DNA of 64,000 bases from Diatrype stigma (GCA_022225965.2 JAKJXP020000061.1:1-64000); one strand, 5' to 3'. Shown: positions 1 to 11,157, numbered from the stretch's first letter. Numbers and translations are program-made. The notes: generated from the letters alone by a model not told the origin.

Positions 1-117
1 ATACATACATACATACATACATACATACATACATACATACATACATACATACATACATACATACATACATACATACATACATACATACATACATACATAC
101 ATACATACATACATACA
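1..117. repeat. (ATAC)n microsatellite
   Basis: About 29 uninterrupted copies of the tetranucleotide ATAC fill the first 117 bases and may continue beyond the window. There is no interruption or point variation, so the tract is probably young and length-variable. It lies about 425 bp upstream of med6; no function is implied. Confidence 0.97.
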
Positions 118-542
118 GGTGGTTAGATACAACCTAATCAAATGGAACACAGCAACGTGCCAGAGGTGAAGTAGATTAGGCTGTATCGAGTGTCACTAAA
201 ACCACTAAAACCCTCCAAACTCTAGGGACTGTGTATGCAGCCTTAGACACTATGAAATGTACCTAGTCTATACCTACTGTAGGTATGTACATACATCATG
301 TACCCACTTTGAAGCTACCCCTGCTAGGCCAACCTTGAACCTTCAACCAAACTATCGCAGCTTCCTTTGATCTGCGCCTCCAACCCGCACTCACATTCAC
401 TCTATCGCGCCCAACGAGGGAGTCGGATCGGGGCCACGCCAGACCAACCGGGAGAACACAGCAACGAAAGACGAAGCGACAACGACGAAACAAATAGCAA
501 TTTCAGTATACAGCTACAGGAACACCCGCACTCCAACCCACG
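118..542. other. Intergenic, upstream of med6
   Basis: No gene seen. The stretch must hold the med6 promoter and 5' leader. It contains a short run of TACCTACTGTAGGTATGTAC, one of the TAGGTA-type motifs that recur in the spacers of this window. Confidence 0.6.
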
Positions 543-1698
543 ATGGCCGCGCCAGGAGGAGGCAAGGAGCCGCCGCTCGACGAGATCCAATGGCGCAGCC
601 CGCAGTGGGTGATGGACATGGGAGGCTTGCATTCTAATACGATTTTGATGTACTTCGCCAAGTCGCCCTTCTTCGACATGACGTCCAACAACGCCGTGCT
701 GGAGAGCCAGGCCATGTACAACGCCAACATGTTCCACGTCATCCAGACCCGCGAGGCCTTCGAGGGACGCCTGCGCACTATGGCCGGGCTCGAGTTCATC
801 GTCGCTCAGGAGCCCGCCGAGATGACTCCGGGCACCGGCACCGGCGTCTGGGTCATACACAAGCAGACCCGCCGCAAGCGTCCCGGCGCCGAGGACGATA
901 TCACCGTCCACGCCGCCTACTACGTCGTCGGCGAGAACATCTACAAGGCCCCCACGCTCGCAGACATCCTGAGCTTCCGAACGGTACGGTTTCCCTTCTT
1001 CTCTATTATACTGGGGGTAGCGAGGATAATTGGCCTGCTTGCTTGATTGTTTAGTCGAGCGGATGAATGGGAATGCCCAGGCTAACCCAACTGCCCACCC
1101 ACGCTCACAGGTCACGATAACCTCCGCCCTCAGCAAGTGCTTCGCAGAAGCCGAAGCGGCGCGCACCTGGTCGCCCTCGATGGGCCACGCGTACAACCTA
1201 ACGCTCCCCACGGCCGCCAACCCGCGTGGCCGCTCCCTAGAGTCCAGGGCAGCAACACCGTTACCCGATAGCCAAGGAGGAGTAGGAGCCAACAACAACA
1301 ACAAAGCACAAGACGCGACGGCGAAGAAAATGACAGCTGCAGCAGAAGCGCTCGACCCCCGGGTCGTCGAGCAGTCGTTCCGCCTCCACATGCAGTTCGG
1401 CGGCGAGTACATGGACGAGAACCCCATCACGGGCAAGCCGGGCGACTTCCACCTGAGCTCGACGGGGCGCAAGCCCGAGGTCAGCCGGCTGCGGATCCCG
1501 CCCGCGTCTTCGGGCGCAGCTGCGGGTGCTACCCGCTCTTTCGGCGGTGCGGACGCGTCCTCCTCCAACAAGGTTAAGGACGAGAAGGGGACAGGGACGC
1601 CGAAGACGCCCAAGACGCCCACGGGAGGCAGCGGTCTGCCGTCGAAGCCGAGGCGCAGGAAGAGCAAGCAGGGCGCCAACACGCCGACTTCTTCGTAG
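543..1698 (+). CDS. med6: Mediator complex subunit 6 (Med6)
   Basis: Med6 is a head-module subunit of the RNA polymerase II Mediator co-activator in the nucleus. Exons are 543-983 and 1111-1698; the 127-nt intron (GTACGG..CACAG) is in phase 0, giving 342 residues. The N-terminal domain holds the family hallmarks: LDEIQWRSPQWV at about 11-22, a YFAKSPFFD stretch, then SNNAVL and the tract around FEGRL. The region after the intron (SALSKCFAEAEAARTWSPSMGH) continues the Med6 fold. From about residue 230 the protein is low-complexity, rich in Pro, Thr and Lys. Oddity: the stop TAG at 1696-1698 is followed in the same frame by 76 further codons rich in Lys, Thr and Ala before the next stop at 1927-1929. 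The tail may have been cut short, or the stop may be read through or edited. No intron that keeps the frame can bypass it. Identity is firm; the 3' end is not. Confidence 0.92.
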
Positions 1699-2632
1699 GA
1701 AGGGGAAGGAGGACGGTCGGAGGCTCTGCAGCGGCAACAGCAGCAGCAGGGGGACAAGCCCTCGCCGGCGAAGAAGCGGAAGACGACCAAGGGGACGGCG
1801 GGCAGCACGCCGAGCAAGAAGATTGCTGGTGCTGGTGATGCTACAACGGCGGAGAAGAAGACGCCGACGAAGACAACGAGAACGCCAACAAAAGCAGCTA
1901 GATCGAAGGCGACGGCGAGTAAGAAATAGGAGACTTGATTTTTTATTTTCACGAGTACTTACCGTACCTCCCTGAATACGTATCTCGGGCTGCTAGAACA
2001 GATGATGGGTACTGGTAGGTATTCCGGCGTTCAGGGGCGCGAGGGCGCGAGGGTTATAGGATTCAAAATGGACGAAAGAAACGGCTAGATACCCCCCATC
2101 CTGTATATACATGCATGCGCGCATATCCGTACGCAGATACGGGTAGCTATAGCGTGCGTCTGATTCTAAGCATGGCGCAATGAGGGAGTGGGGAAGGGGT
2201 TTCGCCTCCCCTTCCCCCTTTTTGCTTGTTTCGCAGCTTGCTTGCTTTTTTCTTGGCAGATAAATAGAGAACCTCTTCCTCATGAGATCTACCCACCCGC
2301 CCGCCTAAGTATCTATTCATGATCAACTTGAGATACATACCACGGAAGGGGGTTGCGATGATAAACTAGCTGAAGTAGTTGACTAGGTAAATATCGCACA
2401 TATACTTTACAGTACTTGGGTGCTTCTGTGACTTAATGACGATTCTAGGAGCATAGAGGTGATCAATGAGCCTTCCTTTCTAATTATCTACGCCTGCATG
2501 CATTCTGTTCCCAACGCCCAGCGGCTCCACCAAGCACGCACACAGACACGACGCTTGAAAGATCACAACCTTCACCCTTCAACCTTCCTTCATTCATTCA
2601 CCGGCTCGGCTCACTCGCTCCCCTCTCGCTCT
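1699..2632. other. Intergenic between convergent med6 and ecm16
   Basis: The first 230 bases keep an open, Lys-rich frame continuing med6 (see findings). The rest holds the two 3' untranslated regions and no supported gene. Short ORFs here have no coding character. Confidence 0.6.
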
Positions 2633-5600
2633 TTACTCCACAACCCACCCCTTCCCAGCAACCTTCCTCTGCCGGACCTTAGTCACAGGCAGCGGCCAGC
2701 CCATGCCGCCCGTGCCCTCGGCCCTCAGGTAGGGGACGACCCAGCAGTCCCTCAGGCTCAGGTCGCCATCGCCATCGCCGCCGCTCACCGGGACCTCCTT
2801 GATCGGCTTCCCGTACGTGAGCAGCGGCGTGCCCTTGGCGAGGCCCGCGAGCTGCGCGCCCGTGACGTCCGTGAGCGCCAGCATGCGGGTCTTCAGCCGC
2901 TTGGCCGCCGCTGTCGTTCCGTCGGGATTGACCACGGCAGGGGTGGCGGCGGCGCGCTGTAGGCCCGCGTACACGATGTAGTCGGGGCATTCTTGGGGGC
3001 TGAAGTGCGCGAGCACCGAGGACGGGTGGATGTAGACGGCCTTGTTGTCGTCGTCCTGCTCCTCTCCTGTCCGGCGATGGTGCTGCTGTAGGTGGATGGG
3101 TTGCAGCGGCACGTACGGGACATCGATAGCGCGGCGGGGCTTCCGCCATTTCATCATCGCCGCCGTCTCGGACGGCGGGACGGGCGCCTTGTCGGCGCGA
3201 ATGGCGACCTGGTCGACGAAGCCAGCGGCGACCATCTGCTTGAGGGCGGCGACCTGGCGGGCGGTGGGCCTGCCCAGGCGCTCTTGGAACGCTATGCTAG
3301 CGAAGGCGGGGATGTCCTTCTGCAGCAGGGCCGTCAGCTGGCGGCGCAGCTTCTGGGCCTCCTGCAGGGCCTTGAAGCGCACGAGGTGGCGCGCGCACCA
3401 GGCCTCAGTCGGGTCGTGCGCGAACTCGCCCACGGCCTGCAGCAGCTTCAGCGCGTCCGACGCGTCGTCCAGCGACCGGAAGTTGCGGTGCGCCTCGTTG
3501 TACCGCTGCCGCGCCTGCGCCTGCCGCGTCTCCGCCGCCACCTCCTCTTGGGTGCGGAAGCCGAGCCCGGCCCCGGCCGCAGCATCGACCGCTAGCGCCG
3601 GCACGGCTTGATTTTCCGGTATGAAGATCTCGGCCACGGACAACCCGGCGACAAGCGCTATCGTGTAGGGCAGGCACTCGTGGAGGTGGCCGATCAGGAG
3701 GATGCGCGCGAAGCGGGGCGGGAGGGGGAACTTGGCCATGGTCGAGCCAATCTGGGTTGCCTGCCCGCTAGGTGTTATGGCGGAGAGATACTGGAGCATT
3801 TTCTCGGCTTTGGCTATGCTTTGCCTATCTGGTGGGGTTGGGAAGGGGAAGTTGACGACGTGCTGGAGCCTCATCGCCTTCAACTGGAGCACCACGCCCT
3901 CGATTGGCATCCGCAGCAGTTCTGGATCGGCAAACTCGGCAAAGTCCCGCTCATAGACAGCAGAGGAATATAATCGGTAACCTTGTCATATGCAAAGTTA
4001 GTAATCACAATTCCACGAATATCGTGACCGCTAGAAATGGCATAACCAAGATTGACTCGGTAGTTTAAGGGGGAAGGGGTAGAAAATATTCAAAAAGAGA
4101 AAGATTGCTTACAGTGACCTGGTCCTGTTCGACCAGCACGTCCAGACCGTTGGTTCGCGCTGGCTTTGCTGATCCACCCAATCTCGTAGCTCTGTACGCC
4201 GGTGTCTCTGTTGTATTTTCGTTCTTTTGATCTTCCGCAGTCAAACACGTATCGCGTTCCGGGGATAGTCAAACTTGTCTCCGCAACATTGGTAGCAAGG
4301 ATGATCTGTCGGGAGCCTTCTGGCGGGTCTTCAAATACTCGCATCTGCTCCTTTGTAGGGAGTAACGAGTACAGGGGTAGGATATGCATCTTCAGCGGAC
4401 CAGCCCCAGTGCCGACTTCTTCCGAAACGTCAAATTCGCCGTCGTCTTCATCTTCATCTTCATCATCGTCAATGAACGGCACCCCATCTCTATCATCGGC
4501 CGTGTTATCGTTCACCTCCCCAAAGTCGATATCCTCGACCTCCAAAGGGGCGTCATTAGCAGATATCCGCACCTTCGGATATGGAGCCGGGTTAAGACCA
4601 CCCGAAGCCGCCCTCAGCATCTTGCTGAGCCTCGATATCTCATCGTGCCCAGTGAGGAACACAAGGAAGCCGCCAGGCGGTAGCTTACGATGTCCCTTAC
4701 TAATCTTCTTGAACGCTTCTTCCACGTAGTCATGGCGGGTTTGGCGGGCGAAGTGAACAGTGACCGGATGCTGACGGCCCTCAATTTCAAGGACGGGAGG
4801 TGGTATTGGGAATAATGTGGGATTTCGGGTAAGATCGTCGACTCGCAGCGTAGCCGACATGATTATAAGTTTGAGGGGTGATATTTTAGGGTCGTCTTGA
4901 GCCATTTCTTGTCGTAGTTTGACGACACGACTTAGCATTCCGATGAGGATATCTGTGTTGACGCTCCTTTCGTGCGCCTCATCAATGATGACAGCTGAAT
5001 ATTTGTGAAGGGCAATATCGTTGGCCACTTCCCGAAGCAGAACACCATCCGTCATGAATTTGAGTGCAGTTTTCTCGTCAGTCGTGCCCTCAAACCGGAT
5101 TTGGTACGCGACGGTATCTGAACGATCGCCGAGTTCCTCGCCCACACGTTTCGACATACTTACGGCGGCAACCTTCCTTGGCTGTGTGACGCCAATCATG
5201 CCTGGGGTTGGTGAACCCGGTGACCCATAACCAGCCTCAAAAAGGAACTGAGGTACCTGGGTGGTTTTTCCTGAACCCGTAGCACCGCAGATTACAACAA
5301 CATTGTCATTGTGAATTGCTTCCATTATTTTCTGTTCCTCTGCGACGACAGGCAGTTTCAGACGGGCTTTTTGGATGGCTGGTGTTCGGGTTACCGAAAC
5401 ACTGAACGCTTTCCTCTTATTATCCTTAGTCGGCAGTAAGTCCTGTGGCAATGGTTCTACTTCTGGCGCACGTGGCTTGAAGTTCGCCGGTTTTGGTATG
5501 TCGAGTATAGCGTCGTTTCCTACTGGCTGATATCCAAGTGCTTGATTCCTCTGTTCGTGAGCCCAAGCCTTGAATGCTGACGACCTCTGTTTGACGTCCG

Positions 5601-6522
5601 TGGCACTATTTTCGCCATCCTCTTCATCGTCGTCTGATGAGCCCTCCTCGCTCGATGAGTCAGCTGCTGATTCGTCATCTTCGGACTCTTCTTCCGATTC
5701 CTCGTTTGACACTTCGTCCCCTGAGCTAGCCGAGTCGTGAGTAGGCGCATCAGAGCTGAAACCATTCCATTCATCCTCTGATTGGTCTGGTTTGTGTGTT
5801 GATTTCTCTTGTAACACGACCTGAGGCCTCAGTGATATCTTTGATTTAACGCCGCCGCGCTTCTGACGTTTTTGGATAACTGGCCGCCCATCATCGTCTA
5901 ATTCCAAGGGCCTTTTGAGCCCAGATCCAACGGCCACCGGTTGTGTAGGGGGCTCTACAGTATTGGCCGTTTCCTTAGGGCTATCATCATTTTCTTTATC
6001 AAGGGCATGAGATGAACGGGGCTTTAAATGAGCAGGGAGGCGTTGGATGGGTTCATCATCTGATACATCACTATCCGGCGAGCGCCTTGGCTCGAACAAC
6101 AAGTCATCGACATCGCCCTGAGCGACACCAGCTTCCTTCTCCCGGTAGGCTCTGCTGAGGGCCTGTCGTTTTGTCTCCTTCCCTTGGCCCAAGTTGCGAG
6201 TGCTCTGGAACAAGCTAGTATCGATCTTGCTCTGGGCCAGCTTCAAGAGAAGAGCTCGATTCTCATCTTTCTTGAGCTTGGTGTCGATATATTTCTCCAG
6301 ACGCTTGGCCTTCTTGCCGCTCACGGTGGCACCGGCGCTGAGTTCTTCCCTCAGCTGGGCTCTCCTAGCGTCTCGGGAAGCTTTCTGGGCCTCCGGAATG
6401 ATTTCTACGGCATTGCTATCAGTCTGGGCCGGCAGCGCGACATCTTCTTGGCTGGCATTTTGCAGGGCCTTTTCGCGTGCAAGAACTTTATGTTTCCTTT
6501 GGCGCGGCACGAATTTCGGCAT
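2633..6522 (-). CDS. ecm16: DEAH-box RNA helicase Ecm16/Dhr1 (DHX37 family)
   Basis: This nucleolar ATP-dependent helicase frees U3 snoRNA from pre-18S rRNA during small-subunit biogenesis (family knowledge). Exons are 6522-4113 and 3981-2633; the 131-nt intron has GTAAGC, a perfect TACTAAC branch site and an AG end, and it rejoins the frame, giving 1252 residues. The start was set at MPKFVPRQRKHK, the conserved N-terminus, not at the in-frame Met 11 codons upstream. The N-terminus is basic and is followed by a Glu/Asp/Ser-rich acidic stretch at about 250-310. Helicase motifs are intact: GATGSGKTTQVPQF at about 411, IIDEAHERS at about 510, MSATL at about 555 and QRSGRAGRTGP at about 795, close to the intron. 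Exon 2 carries the winged-helix/HA2 region and the OB-fold tail (YIHPSSVLAHFSPQECPDYI). It converges on med6 and shares an upstream spacer with the proteasome chaperone gene. Confidence 0.95.
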
Positions 6523-6931
6523 TTTTTCGATATAAAAATGCAATATGATGAACAAGAAGTCCAGAGACAGCTGCTCCAGCTGATACTATCTGGAAATTTT
6601 GACCGCCCGGCAGAACTTTTCTATAAATGCTAAATAAAGTTAGCGCGGGGCAGTCAAACCCCTGTCGTTACCCACAACCCCACTAACCAATCCACCAGGC
6701 CCGTCTTTACATACATACCTACATGTAGGTACCTACTTCAGGTTACTTATAAGAGGTCGTTTAGGTAACTCTTATTATTTATAGTCCCATTCTTACCTCT
6801 TTGGGGCCTCCAACACTCCGTTTGCCTCTTCTACCCTGGCACAACGCCGCAACCCATCTAGAAGATACCTACAGGTACTACCTATACTACCTAGGAGGCA
6901 GATCGTGGTACTCTCTGGACACAATAGGAAG
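6523..6931. promoter_or_regulatory. Bidirectional promoter region (ecm16 / proteasome chaperone)
   Basis: This 409-bp spacer separates two divergent start codons and must serve both genes. Around 6711-6735 it holds imperfect copies of TACATAC and TAGGTACCTA, motifs that recur in other spacers of the window. No factor-binding site is claimed. Confidence 0.5.
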
Positions 6932-7430
6932 ATGAGCGACTCGCGAGTCGTAGAAGAGCCATTCCCTGCTCAGACGAAACAGGCTACCGGGGTAGTTGAC
7001 GGCATCTCTACGGAAGTTTCGTCCATCTCGTTCGAGGACAAGATACTCGTTACCCTGTCACAGGATGGTAGACTCTCACAATGGGTATGCCATATACTAT
7101 TTGAACAGCCTCACTATTCAGTTCTACATGCTCATAATTTACTAGATTCAAGTGCCCTTGTCGGCACCTTCGCCGGCTCTGTTAGACATGGCTCTGTTAG
7201 AATCAAGCCTACTACCCATGGCTCATCTCACGCCGAAGACGCTGCTCGGCGGCGGCGGGGAAGAGCGTGAATCCTTGGCGCAACTCTACGCCGTTCAGAT
7301 AGCCAGTCACATTGCAAGACGAGATCCTGAGGAACGTCGCATGCTCGTTCTAGGACTCGGAATTCGGCAGTTCAAGCCTGGTAGAGAAGCGTTCTTTGAT
7401 TTCATCGAGCTGATCCAAAAGGTGCTATAA
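6932..7430 (+). CDS. Proteasome assembly chaperone 3 family protein (PSMG3/PAC3-like)
   Basis: Small cytosolic chaperone of the PAC3 family, which with PAC4 helps assemble the proteasome alpha ring. Exons are 6932-7084 and 7146-7430; the 61-nt intron (GTATGC..CTAG) is in phase 0 and the protein has 145 residues, close to the human protein's length. The match to the family runs along the whole chain: a QTKQATGVVDGISTEV start, a strand-forming FEDKILVTLSQDGRLSQW, then LTPKTLLGG, QLYAVQIASHI and ERRMLVLGLGIRQF, in the family order. Without the intron the frame stops early, so splicing is required. The upstream GTG at 6905 is in frame, but 6932 is the first ATG. It is divergent from ecm16. Family assignment is good; which yeast protein (Irc25/Poc3) is its ortholog was not tested. 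Confidence 0.8.
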
Positions 7431-7487
7431 TTATGCTAGGGCGTGGAATGTCATCAACTGGATCCCATTCTCCTTTGGTTGCACATG

Positions 7488-7718
7488 CCATCCTCAATAT
7501 CAACATCTTTAAGTACGGCCCTAGCCATCTTGCTTTCAACGGTGAAGGTAGCAGCAGGAGGGACGTTCAATTATGCACCCGGCACATCCTACCCGCTAAT
7601 CACAACCGCACTCGGCGCCAGTGGTTTCGTCGCGGCCTCTTTCTTCAGAAACTCGTCTCGCTCGAGCTTGAACCTCTTCTGGCACCCTGGGAGATCTGTT
7701 AGTAGGAGGGGGTCGTGA
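7488..7718 (+). CDS. Small hypothetical ORF, one possible membrane segment
   Basis: A 76-residue open frame between two convergent genes. It starts MPSSISTSLSTALAILLSTV, has a short hydrophobic stretch near the N-terminus, a Gly/Thr/Tyr-rich middle (GGTFNYAPGTSYP) and a second apolar stretch (LGASGFVAASFF), then a basic tail with many Ser and Arg. Codon choice is not unlike that of neighbours. I do not recognise it. It could be a real small membrane protein or only part of the 3' region of the chaperone gene. Confidence 0.25.
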   Translation, partial: PSSISTSLSTALAILLSTVKVAAGGTFNYAPGTSYPLITTALGASGFVAASFFRNSSRSSLNLFWHPGRSVSRRGS

Positions 7719-7733
7719 GAGTAGGATCATCGA

Positions 7734-8887
7734 CTAACAGTCACCACACGATATTGGTTCGTATTTTGGCGGGTTGGATTCCGAAGCACAAGAAGGTACA
7801 ACTCCTTCCACACAGTTGAAGTTGAGTCCTGTCTAGAATTAGATAGAGGGTCACTCCGAACAACAGTTCACTCAACTGGGTATTCACCGAAGAAAAAAGG
7901 CATTGAAACCCGTTCCGCAGTAGACTCGTTCGTCACTCTATGGACTGTGGATTTATAAGTGTCGTTGCATAGTCGCATCATGAAGTCTCCAATGTTGACG
8001 ACGATAGTATCCTTGATTGGCCGTGCCTTTCATCGTTGTCAGCCCCTTTTAACTCACTAAGCGCAATTTCCATGAGGACTCACATTGATCCATTGCCCTT
8101 CCTTTGTCAGAACCTGCAGACCTCCTACTTGATCTTGCCATAGCAAAGTAAAGAGCTGGAGGTCAGTGTGGCTGCCAAGGCCGACAAAGTTCCTTTCAAC
8201 CTCCTCCTGGGTCCTGGGCGGATAGTAGTTGAAGACTCCATCGGCCCCAGGGAACGTGACTTTTTCGTCCCAATAGTCCTCAGCAAGGTCCAGCGACAAT
8301 GCGAACATCCTGACTAGTCTCCTAGCCAGAGTCAGGCAGCTGGCCCAGTATGCCAGGCAATCTTCTTTGAAGTTTGGCAGATGCTTGGTACCTTCCCACA
8401 CGAAGTCTTCTCCCCGTATCCATGGTCTCACCTCCTCGGGAACTTGGTCGATGTCCATAGGGTGTTCCGGGTCCAATTCCGGAGAGTACCTAAAGGAAAA
8501 GCTTTCACGGACGTCGACGCTTTCGATCGGCGATATCTGAGTTTTCTTGTTGCCGAGATAACCATTATAATACTTGCTATGTACTCTAGAATTGAGCGGA
8601 TCTTTCTTTTCCAGGGGTTGCTGCATGAAATTCAGGATCTGCTGCTTGCATCGGGCAATCACCTCAGGCAGGATGCCATGGTTTCTGACGTAGAAAAACC
8701 CGTTAGTCACGGCGGCCTGTTGTATCTGGGATGCGACCTTCTGGCGCTCCGACAGCTCCTCCGAAAACATCGGCGTCAAGTCGATGACCGGAATTTCTTC
8801 CGGCGTACAGTCCCGAGGCGGGTTCGGAAGTACATCCCGATAAACCGGACCGAGAGCCGTGCGGAGCTCCAGCTTCGTAGTAGCCAT
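7734..8887 (-). CDS. 2-oxoglutarate/Fe(II) dioxygenase (isopenicillin N synthase-like)
   Basis: Soluble non-haem iron oxygenase that uses 2-oxoglutarate and O2; the substrate is unknown. Exons are 8887-8084, 8026-7888 and 7828-7734, with introns of 57 and 59 nt (GTGAGT..AAAG, GTGAAT..ACAG), giving 345 residues. The N-terminal DIOX_N segment is clear (PEEIPVIDLTPMF, then AAVTNGFFYVRNHGI). The iron triad is complete: GSHTDLQLFTLLWQD gives His and Asp, and STVHRV in exon 2 gives the second His. ERVSMPFFFG carries the Arg that binds 2-oxoglutarate. The tail LNFNCVEGVVPSCASE resembles the usual C-terminal cap of fungal members. It is convergent with the small ORF and divergent from the HAD gene. 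Catabolic or secondary roles are both possible and no cluster partners are seen. Confidence 0.9.
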
Positions 8888-9415
8888 TTCACGTGGTTAG
8901 GATTTGAGGGGAAGCGGACTCCGATTCGCTCCAAGAGGAAATAGATTGACAATGTCCTCTGAAGCGAACACGAGGTGGAACAATGAAAACTCCTTGGAAT
9001 GAGTACGAGGGAAGAAGTCGATGGAGATAAATAGTATGCGAATCATTCGATGTGGGGACCCGAGAATGATGTAACCAGTGAGAACCGACACGGCTTTATG
9101 TGAAGTTGCTTATATTTCCCCGACACCCCCTTTTTACCTTTACAAGCTTTATATCAAAGCATAAAAAGCATAGCATTCTACCGTATAGAAATCTTAGTCG
9201 TTTTCCGTCTGTACGTCCGCCTATCCATCTCACCCCTGCGGCAACCGGCGGAGTTGCTATTATCTCAGCTAGGGAAACAATCAGGCTAAACCTAGGTTCT
9301 GATCGGCGGATGCCATCAATAAACCCAAGGATCCAGCAGCCTTTCGAGTGCTTCGATAGGAATCAAACGCCAGGAACACCTAAGATCAACTTGGGGCCAA
9401 CACCAATCAAATACA
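8888..9415. promoter_or_regulatory. Shared upstream region (dioxygenase / HAD phosphatase)
   Basis: A 528-bp spacer between divergent start codons. No gene is seen in it. The antisense and sense ORFs that run through it have no family character and overlap the HAD gene out of frame. Confidence 0.5.
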
Positions 9416-10345
9416 ATGACATCAACCAGCCAAACCGGAGGGGTTGCCGCGCCAGCGCCCCGACCGGAGTCCGCCGGCGCACCACCGGGACTTCCGCCTG
9501 TCCGGGCCTGCCTCTTCGACATGGACGGGCTGCTCCTCAACACAGAGGACATCTACACGCGCTGCGCCGACATCGTGCTGCAGAAGTACGGCCGACCCGG
9601 GCTCCCGTGGTCGCTGAAGGCGCGGATGATGGGCGTGCCCGGCTCGTCCAACGGGGACACGTTCCACGCGTGGGCGCAGCTGCCCATCTCGCGGGCCCAG
9701 TACGAGCAGGAGCAGCGCGACCAGCAGCGCGTGCACTTCCCCGAGTGCGCGCCGCTCCCCGGCGTCGAGCGCCTGCTGTCGGACCTGCGGCGCGCCACCA
9801 CGACTACTAGCAGCAGCAGCGACGACGACAGCGACAGCGACAGCTCCTCCTTCGACGTGCAGATCGCCCTGGCGACCAGCAGCGGGCGGCTGAACTACGA
9901 CATGAAGACATCGCGGGCGGCCACGCGGGCGGTGCTGGACCTGATCCCGGAGGCGCACAAGGTGCTCGGGGACGACGCGCGCGTGCCGGCGGGGCGGGGC
10001 AAGCCGGCGCCGGACATCTACCTCGCGGCGTTGCGGGCCGTCAACGAGAACCTGCCGGCGGGCGTGCCGGCCATCCGCCCGCGCGAGTGCCTGGTGTTCG
10101 AGGACAGCGTCATCGGGGTCGAGGCCGGGCGGCGCGCGGGAATGCGCGTGGTGTGGGTGCCGCACCCGGGGCTGGCGGCGGAGTACGTGGGGAGGGAGGA
10201 GGAGGTGCTGGCGGGCAGGATGGGGCTGGTCAAGGACGTCGGGCACGAGGAGCAGCTGGGCGCTGTCGGCGATGGGTGGGGGGAGCGGTTACTGAGCCTG
10301 GAGAACTTCCCCTACGAGAAATACGGCATTGTCGTTCCTAGCTAA
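9416..10345 (+). CDS. HAD-superfamily phosphatase (HDHD1/GS1-like)
   Basis: Intronless gene of 309 residues. The nucleophile loop CLFDMDGLLLNTEDIYT, at about 33-49, is HAD motif I. A helical cap follows (KARMMGVPGSSNGDTF). LATSSG at about 157-162 is motif II, GKPAPDIYLAALRAV carries the motif III Lys, and VFEDSVIGVEAGRRAGM is motif IV with its acidic pair. This order is typical of pseudouridine-5'-phosphatase or sugar-phosphate phosphatases such as HDHD1 and yeast Gpp, which act on small phosphorylated metabolites in the cytosol. A Ser/Asp-rich low-complexity insert sits at about 129-149. GC content is very high, so several long antisense ORFs run through it as shadows. The exact substrate cannot be told from sequence. 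Confidence 0.88.
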   Translation: MTSTSQTGGVAAPAPRPESAGAPPGLPPVRACLFDMDGLLLNTEDIYTRCADIVLQKYGRPGLPWSLKARMMGVPGSSNGDTFHAWAQLPISRAQYEQEQRDQQRVHFPECAPLPGVERLLSDLRRATTTTSSSSDDDSDSDSSSFDVQIALATSSGRLNYDMKTSRAATRAVLDLIPEAHKVLGDDARVPAGRGKPAPDIYLAALRAVNENLPAGVPAIRPRECLVFEDSVIGVEAGRRAGMRVVWVPHPGLAAEYVGREEEVLAGRMGLVKDVGHEEQLGAVGDGWGERLLSLENFPYEKYGIVVPS

Positions 10346-10542
10346 TTAGTAGAAGATCACGGTTGGAGGCATAGATCAATTAGAGAAGTATGATGACGGT
10401 TCGCTATGCTATAACTAGGTAACGCCGTATACTAACTAAACGATCGACCAGATCAGCTCCCCTTTCCTCCGAGCTTCTATAGGTCCGTCCTCTTGGCCAT
10501 CAGGCCTTTATCTAGTTCATAGAATTGCTTGAGTACGCTTTC

Positions 10543-11157
10543 TCAGGCGCAAGGGTCGTCCTTGTATTCGACCTTGAATACGCCAGGAAACTCATCTTGC
10601 AGTATCTTCTTCGCCTTTCCGGCCTGAGATGCCCAACTTCCAAAGGCGTACCAAACCACACCAACGCCGTGACGTATCGGGCCGATCTCTAGAACATCAT
10701 CAATGCGCCAGTACATGCCCGTACTCCGCCAGACTCTCGCAAACCAGGCTTGGTACATGACCTCGATGGGACCCTCGATTCTCAGAACACGGCTGCGTCC
10801 ATTGGGCGGGTCGTTCTTGACGCCAAAGCTGTTCCACTTCACCACGGGCTGGACGCCGAGCACCAGGAAGGTACCCTGTTGTGCGTTGTCGTAGAGTTTC
10901 TGGGCTGCCTCATGCTCGAAGAACACAACTTTGGCAGCGCAGCTCGTCGGGTATTTTTTGTTCGGCTCATTGATGAAGGTGGATTTGATCGCCCCGATCT
11001 TTCGAATGCTGGCAAGAAGGTTGTGGTACGTCGTTGCGGCTGGTAGTCCGGTGATCCACAGAGATGTGTTCTCGTCCTGGCTGATCGCTTGTGGGATGTT
11101 CGATGGTTTCTTGGATTTCTTGGATTTCCCTTTGTGCTTGGAGTTCGGAGGAGCCAT
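10543..11157 (-). CDS. RRM-like putative RNA-binding protein
   Basis: Intronless, 204 residues. It begins with a very basic Lys-rich tail (KHKGKSKKSKKPS), then an RRM-like unit: TSLWITGLPAATTYHNLLASI resembles RNP2 plus the first helix, and SCAAKVVFFEHEAAQKLYDNA resembles RNP1 plus the second helix. A second half (VLRIEGPIEVMYQAWFARVW) is a fungus-type extension I cannot name. It is probably a nuclear or nucleolar RNA-binding protein. It converges on the HAD gene with under 200 bp between. Confidence 0.65.
   Translation of the reverse strand: MAPPNSKHKGKSKKSKKPSNIPQAISQDENTSLWITGLPAATTYHNLLASIRKIGAIKSTFINEPNKKYPTSCAAKVVFFEHEAAQKLYDNAQQGTFLVLGVQPVVKWNSFGVKNDPPNGRSRVLRIEGPIEVMYQAWFARVWRSTGMYWRIDDVLEIGPIRHGVGVVWYAFGSWASQAGKAKKILQDEFPGVFKVEYKDDPCA

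Noticed and set aside
402..1952. A 516-codon antisense ORF across med6
   Set aside because: It lies opposite a clear Med6 gene, has no family character and a Leu/Val/Ala/Cys-rich composition caused by GC-rich third positions of the sense strand.
9422..10246. A 274-codon minus-strand ORF in the HAD gene
   Set aside because: His/Arg/Ala-rich mirror of a well-supported HAD phosphatase.
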